Assembly (NCBI GenBank): GCA_019311105.1
Contig: JAFDDA010000011.1
Coordinates: forward strand, 20,750-84,749
DNA length: 64,000 nucleotides
Direction: 5' to 3'
Source of the DNA: Deltaproteobacteria bacterium
GTDB taxonomy: Bacteria > Myxococcota_A > UBA9160 > JAFDDA01
This document shows, one piece after another, positions 1 to 8,391 of this stretch (position 1 is its first letter; every line of letters begins with the position of its first letter). The position numbers and the translations under genes are program-made. Below the pieces are notes generated by a model, which worked only from the letters and a program-made list of their open reading frames with translations, was not told the origin of the DNA and ran no database searches.

Positions 1-159
1 AGTGAGCCGACCCCCATCGTGGGTGCCTTTCGGGGCGGGCCTTCAGAGCCTCCAACTAGTCGTCGGGGACGACCCCGAGGGAAAGAGAGGCCCGCCAGGC
101 CGTGGCGGATCGCCGGCCCGCCTGGACGGGACCCATCCGCAGCGTACCCTCCTCGATCG

Positions 160-822
160 ATGGCCCAACGACACCCTCACCTTCCCGTCGGAGTTCCGTT
201 TCACGAGAACCGCTCCCTGCAGGTGGCGACCGGGGCCTACGGCGCATTCTGGGCGGCGATGGCGATGGCTCCCGTCTCGCGCGAGACGTGGCTGCTCGAG
301 AACCTGCTGGTCTTCTTCCTTGTCGGTGCGCTCGTGGCGACCCACCGGCGCTTCGTCTTTTCGAACGTCTCCTACGCGTCGATCCTCGCCTTCCTGGTTC
401 TCCACGCGATCGGTTCCCACTACACCTACTCGGCCGTGCCCGCGGGCCAGTGGCTGCAGGAAGCGCTCGGTCTCGGACGCAACCACTACGATCGCGTGGT
501 CCACTTCGCCTTCGGGTTGCTGCTCGGCTATCCGCTGCGCGAGATGACCCTGCGCGTCACCCACGTCCACGGCGGCTGGAGCTTCGTGATCCCGGTGATC
601 GCGATCCTCGCCCTCAGCTCCTTCTACGAGATCATCGAGTCCTGGGCGGCCCGCACGGTCGACCCGGACCTCGGGCTCGCCTTCGTCGGAGCCCAGGGCG
701 ACCTGTGGGACGGCCAGAAGGACATGACTCTCGCGCTGGTCGGGTGCTTGTTCGCATTGGCGGCGGGCGCGGCGCACCGGCGCCGAAGCGGGCACGAGGC
801 CTACGTCGGCCCGGAGGCGTAG
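160..822 (+). CDS. DUF2238 / YjdF-type integral membrane protein
   Basis: A 220-residue protein with about six hydrophobic segments. Conserved-looking features are HYTYSAVP and NHYDRVVHFAFGLLLGYP, followed by SSFYEIIESWAA and a GAQGDLWDGQKDM stretch. These resemble the DUF2238 (YjdF) family of inner-membrane proteins, whose function is unknown. The frame is open further upstream, but that part is Arg/Pro-rich and not membrane-like, so I chose the ATG at 160. It is followed by crcB after about 60 bases on the same strand. The first 159 bases of the window hold nothing I recognise. Confidence 0.8.
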   Translation: MAQRHPHLPVGVPFHENRSLQVATGAYGAFWAAMAMAPVSRETWLLENLLVFFLVGALVATHRRFVFSNVSYASILAFLVLHAIGSHYTYSAVPAGQWLQEALGLGRNHYDRVVHFAFGLLLGYPLREMTLRVTHVHGGWSFVIPVIAILALSSFYEIIESWAARTVDPDLGLAFVGAQGDLWDGQKDMTLALVGCLFALAAGAAHRRRSGHEAYVGPEA

Positions 823-881
823 GACCAGGCCGGCGTCATCGCGCTTGCATGCTGCGCCCCCCGTTCGTTAGACCGGAGGCC

Positions 882-1253
882 ATGCAGTGGCTGTTGCTCT
901 TCGTCGGAGGCGGGCTCGGCGCCGTCGCCCGCTTCGGGCTCGGCTCGTGGGTTCTGACCCGCGTGGGCGAGGGCTTTCCGTGGGGAACCCTTTGCGTGAA
1001 CTGGCTCGGCTGTGCCGCGATCGGTGTTGCCGCAGCAGCTCTCGCCGGCGGAGCCCAAGGGCCGTCCGTCCGCCTCTTCTTTGTGACCGGCCTGCTCGGC
1101 GGCTTCACCACCTTCTCGGCTTTCGGGCTCGAGACCTTCGAGCTGCTTGCAGATGGCGAGGCCAGCCGAGCCTTCCTCTACGTGGCGGGGAGCGTGGCCG
1201 GCGGCCTCGCGGCCGTGGCGCTTGGCTTCACGCTGGCGCGGGCAGCAGGCTAG
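882..1253 (+). CDS. crcB: CrcB/Fluc fluoride ion channel
   Basis: A 123-residue, four-helix membrane protein of the usual length for a dual-topology Fluc fluoride channel, which expels F- across the inner membrane. Diagnostic family features are GGGLGAVARF near the start, the WGTLCVNWLGC segment (the N of the GTxxxN motif) and GLLGGFTTFSAFGLET, which carries the conserved TTFSxF phenylalanine-box region. The ATG follows a GGAGG ribosome site. Its stop overlaps that of the convergent DUF1285-like gene through a shared CTAG. I looked for a fluoride riboswitch in the short leader and could not make the consensus fit. Confidence 0.93.
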   Translation: MQWLLLFVGGGLGAVARFGLGSWVLTRVGEGFPWGTLCVNWLGCAAIGVAAAALAGGAQGPSVRLFFVTGLLGGFTTFSAFGLETFELLADGEASRAFLYVAGSVAGGLAAVALGFTLARAAG

Positions 1254-1717
1254 TCGAGGCCCTCGGCCAGGGGGTGGAACTCCGTTTCCCAGACGGCGCC
1301 GAATCGGCCGTCTCGTTCTTCAACACAGGCAAGAAGTTCTGCATGAGCCGCTCGCTCGAAACGCGCCGACAGACCGCCCGGCACCAGCTCCGTTTTCACG
1401 GAGCAGAGCCACGCGCCGTCGATCGGCGAGTTTCGCAGCGTCGACGGATCGAGGGTCTCGCGCGTTCCGTCCGAGAGCTCGATCTCACCCGTGCGGGCGT
1501 CGAAACCCAGCGCGAAGAACGCCGCCTCCTCCACCTCGATCTGCCCGCGGAAGTGTCGCACGAAAACGACGTACTCTTCTTCGTCGGGCAGGTAGCAAAC
1601 GTGGCGATCGAAGTGCTCGCGCATCTTGCGATGGCGGATGGGCTCGCCCCCGTGGGTCCAGGATCCGTCGTGGTGGAGAACGAGGCCGAAGGGCCGAAGC
1701 GGAGGCGAGCCGGGCAC
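1250..1717 (-). CDS. DUF1285-like protein
   Basis: About 155 residues if the GTG at 1717 is used. The order DGSWTHGGEPIRH, then a Tyr/Val-rich strand, then GQIEVEEAAFFALGFD matches the layout of DUF1285 proteins (DGtW.y.G.PI, then I.V.DapF.a). Function is unknown. A longer frame opens at 1849, but its first 44 residues are Arg/Pro-rich and overlap the preceding gene, so the GTG five bases after that gene's stop is more likely. It appears to be the last gene of the nuo/lipoate transcript. Similarity is by eye, so the family call is moderate. Confidence 0.6.
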   Translation of the reverse strand: MPGSPPLRPFGLVLHHDGSWTHGGEPIRHRKMREHFDRHVCYLPDEEEYVVFVRHFRGQIEVEEAAFFALGFDARTGEIELSDGTRETLDPSTLRNSPIDGAWLCSVKTELVPGGLSARFERAAHAELLACVEERDGRFGAVWETEFHPLAEGLD

Positions 1718-1722
1718 GGCCC

Positions 1723-1965
1723 CTACTCGGGGAGGCTCTCCGGCGTGGCCTCGCCATCGGGCGAGACGCGGAAGACGCCCAGCAGGTCGTAGCGGTTCCA
1801 GAGCACCACGCGATCGACGGCTTCGCCGGCCTCGCCGCGGTAGATCCACTTCTCGTTCCAGCGCACGCCGTGCTCCTCGGTGGTGCGCGGGTCGTTGGCG
1901 CTGCCCACCTGATCCGTGGGCTCGCCGAAGTGCTTCCAGACATCCTTGCGGGTCGGGTTCGCCAC
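1723..1965 (-). CDS. small conserved-looking protein after NuoD
   Basis: An 80-residue protein starting at a GTG whose first base is the last base of the nuoD TAG stop, so it looks translationally coupled. It is rich in charged and aromatic residues, with no Cys pair and no membrane segment. The core reads RWNEKWIYRG, then DRVVLWNRYDLLGVFRV, which looks like one compact beta-rich domain. I do not recognise the family. The tight stop-start overlap and normal codon use argue that it is real. A complex I accessory or assembly role is only a guess from position. Confidence 0.6.
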   Translation of the reverse strand: MANPTRKDVWKHFGEPTDQVGSANDPRTTEEHGVRWNEKWIYRGEAGEAVDRVVLWNRYDLLGVFRVSPDGEATPESLPE

Positions 1966-3212
1966 TAGCGGTCGCACTCCCCGCCGATCATGTTGACGAA
2001 GTCGAAGGTCGGGATGATGTCCGCCAGAAGCGCACCGCGCACCATCAGCGGGAGCGGCGCGAGGTTGATGAGGCTCGGCGGGCGGCAGCGGACCTTCCAG
2101 GGCACGGCGGAGCCGTCGGAGACGAGGTAGAAGCCGAGTTCGCCGTTCGCCGACTCGATCGCCAGGTAGCCCTCGCCGGCCGGGACGCGCGGCCCTTCGG
2201 TCACGGCCTTGAACTGCTGGATCAGCTCTTCCATGTGGTTGAAGACACGCCCCTTGGCGGGCCAACGCACGCGCGGGTCGTCGACGTTCACCGGGCCATC
2301 GCCCAGGTCTTCGAGGCGCTCGAGGCACTGCTCGACGATCCGCAGGCTCTGATGCATTTCCTCGACGCACACGAGGTAGCGGTCGTAGTTGTCGCCGACC
2401 TCTCCGATGGGGACGTCGAAATCGATCTGGTCGTACACCAGGTAGGGCTCGGCCTTCCTCACGTCGAGGGGCACACCGGCTGCGCGCAGCAGCGGCCCGG
2501 TGACGGCGTAGCGGATGCACTCCTCCTTCGAGAGGATGCCCGTGCCCTTCAGCCGGTCGACGAAGATGCGGTTCCGGGTGACGACCTTGTCGAAGTCCGC
2601 GAGCAGCGTGCGGATCGTCGCGATGTTGGCGCGAGCCGTGCGCGCGAAATCCTTCGGCATGCCGTGCTTCACGCCGCCGATGCGGATGTAGTTCGAGGTG
2701 AGACGCGCGCCGCACAGCATCTCGCACAGATCCCAGACGAGTTCGCGGGCCTCGATGCCATAGATGAAAGGCGTCATGGCCTGCATCTCGAGGCAGGCGG
2801 CGCCGCAGCGGGTCAGGTGGTCGGCCACCCGCGACAACTCCGACGACATGACCCGCAGCCACTGGCAGCGTTCGGGCGTCTCGAGCCCGAGCAGCTTCTC
2901 GACCGCCATGCAGTAGCCGAGGTTCGACAGGATCGAGGAGTTGTAGTTGAGGCGGTCGGTGTAGGGGATCGCCTGATACCAGGTGCCCGCCTCGCATTCC
3001 TTCTCGAAACCGCGGTGCAGGTAGCCCACCGCCACGTCCAAATCGACGACCGTCTCGCCATCGAGCTCCACCGTGAACTTCACCGTCCCGTGGGTCGCCG
3101 GATGCGACGGCCCCATGTTCAGGATCTGGTGTTCGGTGTGGAGGTCGCGCTCGAGGTCGTCTTCCGGGCCTTCGCGCGGGCGCTCGGTCAAGAATGTGGG
3201 TTCGGAGGACAT
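1965..3212 (-). CDS. nuoD: NADH-quinone oxidoreductase subunit D
   Basis: The 49-kDa-type subunit of complex I (415 residues), part of the peripheral arm that forms the quinone-binding cavity with NuoB. The family hallmark NMGPSHPATHGT lies near residue 33, followed by VGYLHRGFEKECE and the NYNSSILSNLGYC region. The C-terminus ends with the conserved DIIPTFDFVNMIGGECDR. The start codon overlaps the nuoC stop by one base (TGATG). It is a stand-alone NuoD, not the NuoCD fusion of enterobacteria. Confidence 0.97.
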   Translation of the reverse strand: MSSEPTFLTERPREGPEDDLERDLHTEHQILNMGPSHPATHGTVKFTVELDGETVVDLDVAVGYLHRGFEKECEAGTWYQAIPYTDRLNYNSSILSNLGYCMAVEKLLGLETPERCQWLRVMSSELSRVADHLTRCGAACLEMQAMTPFIYGIEARELVWDLCEMLCGARLTSNYIRIGGVKHGMPKDFARTARANIATIRTLLADFDKVVTRNRIFVDRLKGTGILSKEECIRYAVTGPLLRAAGVPLDVRKAEPYLVYDQIDFDVPIGEVGDNYDRYLVCVEEMHQSLRIVEQCLERLEDLGDGPVNVDDPRVRWPAKGRVFNHMEELIQQFKAVTEGPRVPAGEGYLAIESANGELGFYLVSDGSAVPWKVRCRPPSLINLAPLPLMVRGALLADIIPTFDFVNMIGGECDR

Positions 3213-3700
3213 CAGTTCCTCGGCCCGACGAGGGGCTGACGCCGCTCCTTCGGGTAGTCCTTGCGAAGGGGGTGCCCTTCGAAGTCTTCGTAGAGGAGGA
3301 GCCGCTTCAACTCGGGGTGGCCCGTGAAGCGGATGCCGTAGAGGTCCCAGACCTCGCGCTCCATCCAGTTCGCCGACGGCCACAGGTCGCACGCCGTCGC
3401 GATCTCGCACGGGTCTTCTGCAACCCGTGCTTTGACCCGCAGGCGGTGGTTCTTCGTGACGGAGTAGAGGTGATAGACGACTTCGAAACGCGGCGTCTCC
3501 CCGAGATAGTCGACGGCACACAGGTCCGTCAGCATCTCGAACTCGCAGTCCGCGTCGTCCCGCAGGAAGCGCAGCACCTCGACCACGGCAGCGGGATCGA
3601 CGAGCGCCGTGGCATCGCCAAGGTCGGCGTGCGTGGCTTGAATCGCTTCGGGCATGGCCGCGAGGAGGCGGCCGAGGGCGGCGGAACCGTGGTCTTCCAT
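3212..3700 (-). CDS. nuoC: NADH-quinone oxidoreductase subunit C
   Basis: The 30-kDa-type peripheral-arm subunit of complex I, 162 residues. Recognisable family elements are LTDLCAVDYLG, FEVVYHLYSVTKNHRLRVKA, and the C-terminal signature WMEREVWDLYGIRFTGHPELKRLL followed by GHPLRKDYP (the signature is split here only for description; its key residues are ERExxDxxGixFxGHP). It overlaps nuoI upstream and nuoD downstream by one base each, so the three are translationally coupled. Confidence 0.96.
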   Translation of the reverse strand: MEDHGSAALGRLLAAMPEAIQATHADLGDATALVDPAAVVEVLRFLRDDADCEFEMLTDLCAVDYLGETPRFEVVYHLYSVTKNHRLRVKARVAEDPCEIATACDLWPSANWMEREVWDLYGIRFTGHPELKRLLLYEDFEGHPLRKDYPKERRQPLVGPRN

Positions 3701-4287
3701 CAGGCGTCGTCCGTGGCGTCGGATGGCGTGGGAGGCGCGTGCTCCCGGTCGTACTCCGAACGCAGAAAGTCGAGGCGTCGCTTCAGCTTGCTCTCGGGCA
3801 CGAGCAGCGCCTTCTTTTCATAGATCAACTCACCGCGGGTGAACTTGCCGAGTTCGACTTCGCGGCTCATGACGATCGCTTCCTCGGGGCAGGCTTCCTC
3901 GCAGAGACCGCAGAACATGCAGCGCGACATGTCGATGTCGAAGGCCACCGGGTAGCGCTCGATGCCATGGCCCTCGAGCTCGCCGGGGACGATGCTGATG
4001 CAATCCGTGGGGCACGCGAACTCACACAGGCCGCACGCCACGCAGCGGGGCTGCCCGTTGTCGAGCTGGACGAGCACGGGCTGGCCCCGGAAGGAGTCGG
4101 GGAAGTCGAGCTGCTGCTCGGGGTACTGGACCACGAAGGTCGTCCGGTTGCCCGTGATGAAGCCGCGCAGGTTCCGAAAGAAGTGGCGAGCCGTCACCGC
4201 CAGGCCGGCGATGATCATCGGCAGGTAGGTGCGTTCGAGCCACCCGAGATTCTCTCGACGTTTGACTTTGATGACTCGGCCAGGCAT
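3700..4287 (-). CDS. nuoI: NADH-quinone oxidoreductase subunit I
   Basis: The 8Fe ferredoxin-type subunit of complex I (195 residues). It carries two [4Fe-4S] motifs, CVACGLCEFACP and CMFCGLCEEACP, which hold clusters N6a and N6b that pass electrons to N2 in NuoB. An N-terminal amphipathic/hydrophobic stretch (residues 15-35) fits membrane-arm contact. The C-terminal tail is charged. It starts 12 bases after the lipB stop and is coupled to nuoC. The usual order NuoH-NuoI-NuoJ is absent here. Confidence 0.96.
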   Translation of the reverse strand: MPGRVIKVKRRENLGWLERTYLPMIIAGLAVTARHFFRNLRGFITGNRTTFVVQYPEQQLDFPDSFRGQPVLVQLDNGQPRCVACGLCEFACPTDCISIVPGELEGHGIERYPVAFDIDMSRCMFCGLCEEACPEEAIVMSREVELGKFTRGELIYEKKALLVPESKLKRRLDFLRSEYDREHAPPTPSDATDDA

Positions 4288-4299
4288 GGCGCGAGCAAT

Positions 4300-5049
4300 C
4301 TAGCCGATGGTCGGCCCCCCGGCGAGGTGCCGACACGCCGATTCGGCCACGGAATCGCGGGCCTGCACCCAGAGCGTCGCCGCGTCAACGCGTCCGCTCC
4401 CCTCGGCCTCGGCGGGCCCGTCAGCCCTCCCCCGCTCGGCCTCGATGGAGGTCATCTCGACGCCGTGCAGGCCGCACGGGACGATGTTTGCGAAGCCCTC
4501 CGGGCCGTTGCAGACGTTGAGGGCGAAGCCGTGCAGCGTCGTCCAGCCCCGCAGGCCCACCCCGATCGACGCGATCTTGCGGGGCGGCGCGGAGGGCTCG
4601 ACGAAGACGCCGGTCATCCCGTCGCGCCGGCCCGCCGCAACGCCGGCCTCGACCAGCGCCTCGATCAGGATCGCCTCGATCCGGCGAAGGTGGGCGTGGA
4701 CGTCGGGCTCGCCGCGGGCCTCGAGGTCGAGGATCAGGTAGCCGACCAGCTGGCCGGGCCCATGCCAGGTCACGTCGCCCCCGCGTGCAACGTCGTGGAC
4801 CTCGATACCCTGGGCGGCCAGCGCGTCGCGCCCGACGCGGAGGTTCTCGGGCCGAGCGCTGCGGCCGAGGGTCACCACGGAGGGGTGTTCGAGCAGGAGC
4901 AGCACGTCCCCGCACTCCCCGGCACGACGGGCCGCGACCCGCTCGTATTGGAGCGTCAGAGCCTCGGCGAAGGGGACGCGGCCGAGCCACTCGACCGCGA
5001 GGGGCGCCGGCGGCACTGCGATCGGGTGAACCTCGGACGCCATGGCCAT
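4300..5049 (-). CDS. lipB: octanoyl-[acyl-carrier-protein]:protein N-octanoyltransferase
   Basis: Transfers octanoyl groups from ACP to lipoyl domains, the first step of endogenous lipoate assembly in the cytoplasm. Family signatures are present in order: GGDVTWHGPGQLVGYLIL, the Lys-containing RKIASIGVGLRGW, then HGFALNV, and the catalytic-Cys region FANIVPCGLHG. About 249 residues from the ATG at 5049; an ATG six bases later is an alternative. It sits 7 bases after the E2 gene, whose lipoyl domain is a natural substrate. LipA, which completes the cofactor, is encoded separately at 24 kb. Confidence 0.95.
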   Translation of the reverse strand: MAMASEVHPIAVPPAPLAVEWLGRVPFAEALTLQYERVAARRAGECGDVLLLLEHPSVVTLGRSARPENLRVGRDALAAQGIEVHDVARGGDVTWHGPGQLVGYLILDLEARGEPDVHAHLRRIEAILIEALVEAGVAAGRRDGMTGVFVEPSAPPRKIASIGVGLRGWTTLHGFALNVCNGPEGFANIVPCGLHGVEMTSIEAERGRADGPAEAEGSGRVDAATLWVQARDSVAESACRHLAGGPTIG

Positions 5050-5056
5050 TCTCGTT

Positions 5057-6310
5057 CTAGAGGTCGAAGTCGGCTTCTTCGAGCAGCTCTCGCACACGGA
5101 ACAGGAACCCGTTCGCCGGCGAGCCATCCACGGCGCGATGATCGTACGAGAGCGCCAGATGCATCATGGGCCGGACCACGATGGCCTCGGCGCCGTCGAG
5201 GTCGCGCACGACGGGCCGTTTCACGATCTCGCCCATGCGCAGGATGCCCACCTGGGGCTGGTTGATGATCGCGAAGCCGTAGAGGTTTCCCTGACGCCCC
5301 GGGTTCGAGATGGTGAAGCTGCCACCACGCAGCTCGTCGGGCAGGATCTTGCGGTTGCGGGCGCGGCTCGAGAGGTCTTCGATCGCCGCGGCCAGGCCGG
5401 TGAGCGAGAACCGGTCGGCATTGCGGACCACCGGGACCACGAGGCCCTTCTCGGTCTCGACCGCGACGCCCACGTTCACGTCACGCTTCTCGATGATGGA
5501 GTCCTCGACCACCGAGGCGTTGAGTGCCGGGAACTCGCGCAGCGCCTTCACCGTGGCGGCCACGATGAAGGGCAGGAACGTCAGCGAGTAGCCGTTCTGC
5601 TTCTTGAACCCACCCTTGTGGGCGTCGCGCAGGCTCGCGACGGCACCCATGTCGATCTCGGCCACCGTGCCGACGTGGGGGCTGGTGCGCTTCGAGAGCA
5701 CCATGTGCTCGGCGACGATGCGCCGCAGGGGCGACATCGGGACGACCTTGTCGCCCTCCTGCAACGCGTAGGTCATGTAGGGCGGCAGCGCGCCGCCCGC
5801 GGGCCGGGTCGCGGAAGGCCGGGGGGCCGGGGGCGCCGGTGCTGCGGCGGGAGGCTGCGGGGCGGCGCCGTGGCGCGCCACGTCCTGCTTGGTCACACGT
5901 CCGGCGTCGCCGCTGCCCTGCACGCTGGCGAGATCGACCCCCTGCTCTTCAGCCATCTTGCGCGCCACGGGCGTCGCCCGAGGCGCATCGGCTGCGGCGT
6001 TGGAGGCGGGCTTAGCGGGCTCGGCTTCCGGCTTGGCTGCGGCAGCCGTCGGCGTCGACGCCCCGGCCGAGGCCCCTTCCGCGATGCGCGCCACGACGGT
6101 GCCCACCGTCACGGTCGCGCCCTCCGCCGCGAGGATCTTCTCCACCACGCCGGCCACCGGCGAGGGCAGCTCGGCGTCGGCCTTGTCGGTGGTGACTTCG
6201 ACGAGAGGCTGATCGACTTCGACGCGATCGCCTTCCTTCACGAGCCACACCCCGATGGTGGCTTCGACGACACTCTCACCCAGGGAGGGCAGTTCGACGT
6301 CCGTGGCCAT
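5057..6310 (-). CDS. 2-oxoacid dehydrogenase E2 (dihydrolipoamide acyltransferase)
   Basis: A 417-residue E2 with the canonical order. An N-terminal lipoyl domain carries the target lysine in TTDKADAE (Lys43). An Ala/Pro linker follows, then a peripheral subunit-binding domain around ATPVARKMAEEQGVDL, a second Ala/Pro linker, and a catalytic domain ending with the HRAVDG motif (His and Asp of the acyltransferase site). Substrate (pyruvate, branched-chain or 2-oxoglutarate) cannot be decided from sequence alone. No E1 genes lie nearby. The ATG is 11 bases after the lpd stop, preceded by an AGGA-type site. Confidence 0.93.
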   Translation of the reverse strand: MATDVELPSLGESVVEATIGVWLVKEGDRVEVDQPLVEVTTDKADAELPSPVAGVVEKILAAEGATVTVGTVVARIAEGASAGASTPTAAAAKPEAEPAKPASNAAADAPRATPVARKMAEEQGVDLASVQGSGDAGRVTKQDVARHGAAPQPPAAAPAPPAPRPSATRPAGGALPPYMTYALQEGDKVVPMSPLRRIVAEHMVLSKRTSPHVGTVAEIDMGAVASLRDAHKGGFKKQNGYSLTFLPFIVAATVKALREFPALNASVVEDSIIEKRDVNVGVAVETEKGLVVPVVRNADRFSLTGLAAAIEDLSSRARNRKILPDELRGGSFTISNPGRQGNLYGFAIINQPQVGILRMGEIVKRPVVRDLDGAEAIVVRPMMHLALSYDHRAVDGSPANGFLFRVRELLEEADFDL

Positions 6311-6321
6311 CTTTCTCCTCG

Positions 6322-7722
6322 CTAGAAGTTGATCGAGCGACCCTCGGCGGACAGGGCCGCCTCGAGGATCGCCTCCGACAGGGTCGGATGGGCATGGGAC
6401 GTGGCCGCGACTTCGGCCGTCGTCGCTTCGAGCGTCATCGCCAGGCCCATCTCCGCCACGAGCTCGGTGGCGCCGTAGCCGATGATGTGGGCGCCGACGA
6501 TCTCGTTGTAGCGGGGCTCGGCGATGATCTTCACGAAGCCCGCGGTGTGGCCCGTGGCGATGGCCTTGCCCGAGGCCGTGAAGGGGAACTTGCCCACGCG
6601 GATCTCGTCGCCGAACTCCTGGCGTGCCTGGGCTTCGGTGCGGCCGATCCACGCGACCTGGGGCTGGCAGTAGATGCAGCCCGGGATCTTGAAGTGGTCG
6701 AGCGGCGGGCGGGAGACCTCGGCCAGGAACTCCATGGCGGCCACGCCCTCTTCGGACGCCTTGTGGGCCAACAGCGGCGGGCCCGCCACGTCGCCGATGG
6801 CCGAGATCGTCGACACCGTGGTGCGCAGCTTCTCGTTCACCGGGATGAAGCCGCGCCGGTCGAGCTCGATGCCGGCCTCTTCGAGGCCCAGCCCTGCGGA
6901 GTTCGGCGTGCGCCCGATGGCGACGAGCACGTGATCGGCGTCGATCTCCGCGGATTCCTCGCCGCGCGTGACGTCGATCTTCACGCCACCGTTCACCTTC
7001 TTCACACGCTCGAAGCGCGTGCCGAGCTGGACGTCGATCTTCTTGCGTCGGAATTCGCGCTGGAGCGCCTGGGCCACGTCCGGGTCGGCGCCCGGCAGCA
7101 TCTGGTCCGCCATCTCGAGCATCGTGACCTGCGAGCCATAGTTCGCGTAGACGTACGCGAACTCCACGCCGACGGCGCCCGCCCCGATGATCACGAGCCG
7201 CTCGGGGACCCGCTTGGATTCGAGCGCCTCGCGAGAGGTCGAGATCGCATCGCCGTCGACTTCGAGCCCAGGCAGGATGAGTTCACCCGAACCCGTCGCC
7301 ACCACGATGTGGGCGGCTTCGAGCGTGCGCGGCGCCGCGCCCTCGACCTCCACCGTCGTCTTGCCGGCGACGCGGCCGCGACCGGCGATGAATTCGATCT
7401 GGTTCTTCTTGAGCAGGCCCTGGACGCCCTTGCCCAGGCGGTCGGCGCACTTGCGGCTGTGGTCGATGACCTTGCCATAGTCGAGTTCGAGCTTCCCGGC
7501 GCGAACGCCGAAGGTCTCGCCCTTCTGGCGCAGGGTCTCAATCAGCTCCGCGCCGGTCAGCAGGGCCTTGGAGGGGATGCAGCCCCAGTTGAGGCACACG
7601 CCGCCGGGGCGGTCCGCCTCGATGACGGCGGCCTTCATGCCGAGCTGGGCCGCACGGATGGCGCTGACGTAACCGCCCGGGCCGGAGCCGATCACCACGA
7701 CGTCGAATCGTTCCGCAGCCAC
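6322..7722 (-). CDS. lpdA: dihydrolipoyl dehydrogenase (E3)
   Basis: A flavoprotein that reoxidises dihydrolipoamide with NAD+ in 2-oxoacid dehydrogenase complexes or the glycine cleavage system. It shows the FAD-binding GSGPGGYVSAIRAAQLG, the redox disulfide in CLNWGCIPSK, the NAD-binding GAGAVGVEFA, and the C-terminal active-site HAHPTLSE, where His and Glu form the catalytic pair of the partner subunit. I chose the GTG at 7722, behind an AGAGGGGG ribosome site, over an ATG 36 bases upstream; this gives 466 residues, the normal length. Confidence 0.95.
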   Translation of the reverse strand: MAAERFDVVVIGSGPGGYVSAIRAAQLGMKAAVIEADRPGGVCLNWGCIPSKALLTGAELIETLRQKGETFGVRAGKLELDYGKVIDHSRKCADRLGKGVQGLLKKNQIEFIAGRGRVAGKTTVEVEGAAPRTLEAAHIVVATGSGELILPGLEVDGDAISTSREALESKRVPERLVIIGAGAVGVEFAYVYANYGSQVTMLEMADQMLPGADPDVAQALQREFRRKKIDVQLGTRFERVKKVNGGVKIDVTRGEESAEIDADHVLVAIGRTPNSAGLGLEEAGIELDRRGFIPVNEKLRTTVSTISAIGDVAGPPLLAHKASEEGVAAMEFLAEVSRPPLDHFKIPGCIYCQPQVAWIGRTEAQARQEFGDEIRVGKFPFTASGKAIATGHTAGFVKIIAEPRYNEIVGAHIIGYGATELVAEMGLAMTLEATTAEVAATSHAHPTLSEAILEAALSAEGRSINF

Positions 7723-7777
7723 GGGCCCCCTCTGGCCTGGATGCCCCGCGTCCCTCACGGGTTCGCGGTGGGGTCGG

Positions 7778-8350
7778 TCAGGCGACCGGCTTCTCGGGTT
7801 GGGCGAGTTCGAGGTCCGCGATCTCGCGGTGGCGCCCGTCTGCGGGGACGCGCTCGAGTTGGACGCGATCCTGGAGCTTCATCAAGCCGTCGAGCACCGC
7901 CTCGGGCCGCGGCGGGCAACCCGGGATGTAGAGATCGACGGGAATGATCGTATCGATGCCCTGGACGGTCGAGTAGTTGTTGTAGGGGCCGCCCGAAGTC
8001 GTGCAGGCTCCGAAGGCAATGACCCACTTGGGCTCGGTCATCTGGTCGTAGACCTTCTTCAAGATGGGAGCCTGGCGATGGCTGATGGTCCCGACGACCC
8101 AGAGGAGGTCGGCCTGGCGCGGCGAGAAGCGCGGGAGCGCACAACCGAAGCGGTCGAGGTCGTAGCGCGGCCCGGCCACGGACATGAACTCCATGCCGCA
8201 ACAGGCGGTCACGAAGGGGTACATGAACATCGAGTACTTGCGAGCCCAGGCCAGCGCGTCTTCCAGGCGGGTCGTCTGGAAGGTTTCCCCGCCCTGGCGG
8301 AGGAACTCGTGAGCTTCGCGGCGATGTCGGGTCTCGGGCTGGATCGGCAT
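7778..8350 (-). CDS. nuoB: NADH-quinone oxidoreductase subunit B
   Basis: The complex I subunit that holds the terminal [4Fe-4S] cluster N2. All four ligands are visible: the adjacent Cys50-Cys51 pair in TACCGMEF, Cys116 in GACTTSGGPYNNY and Cys145 in IPGCPPRPE. About 190 residues from the ATG at 8350; a TTG 12 bases upstream is less likely. It is the promoter-proximal gene of the minus-strand cluster and is separated from nuoI-C-D by lpd, E2 and lipB. A 41-base divergent spacer separates it from pcs. Confidence 0.95.
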   Translation of the reverse strand: MPIQPETRHRREAHEFLRQGGETFQTTRLEDALAWARKYSMFMYPFVTACCGMEFMSVAGPRYDLDRFGCALPRFSPRQADLLWVVGTISHRQAPILKKVYDQMTEPKWVIAFGACTTSGGPYNNYSTVQGIDTIIPVDLYIPGCPPRPEAVLDGLMKLQDRVQLERVPADGRHREIADLELAQPEKPVA

Positions 8351-8391
8351 GGGAATCGCCAATATAGCGGCTGGGGTAGGATTGGCACCGG

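Noticed and set aside
823..881. Fluoride riboswitch before crcB
   Set aside because: The 59-base leader is too short and does not fit the pseudoknot consensus.
102..881. N-terminal extension of crcB (open frame from 102)
   Set aside because: The extra 260 residues are Arg/Pro-rich shadow of the DUF2238 gene. The ATG at 882 with GGAGG gives the standard length.
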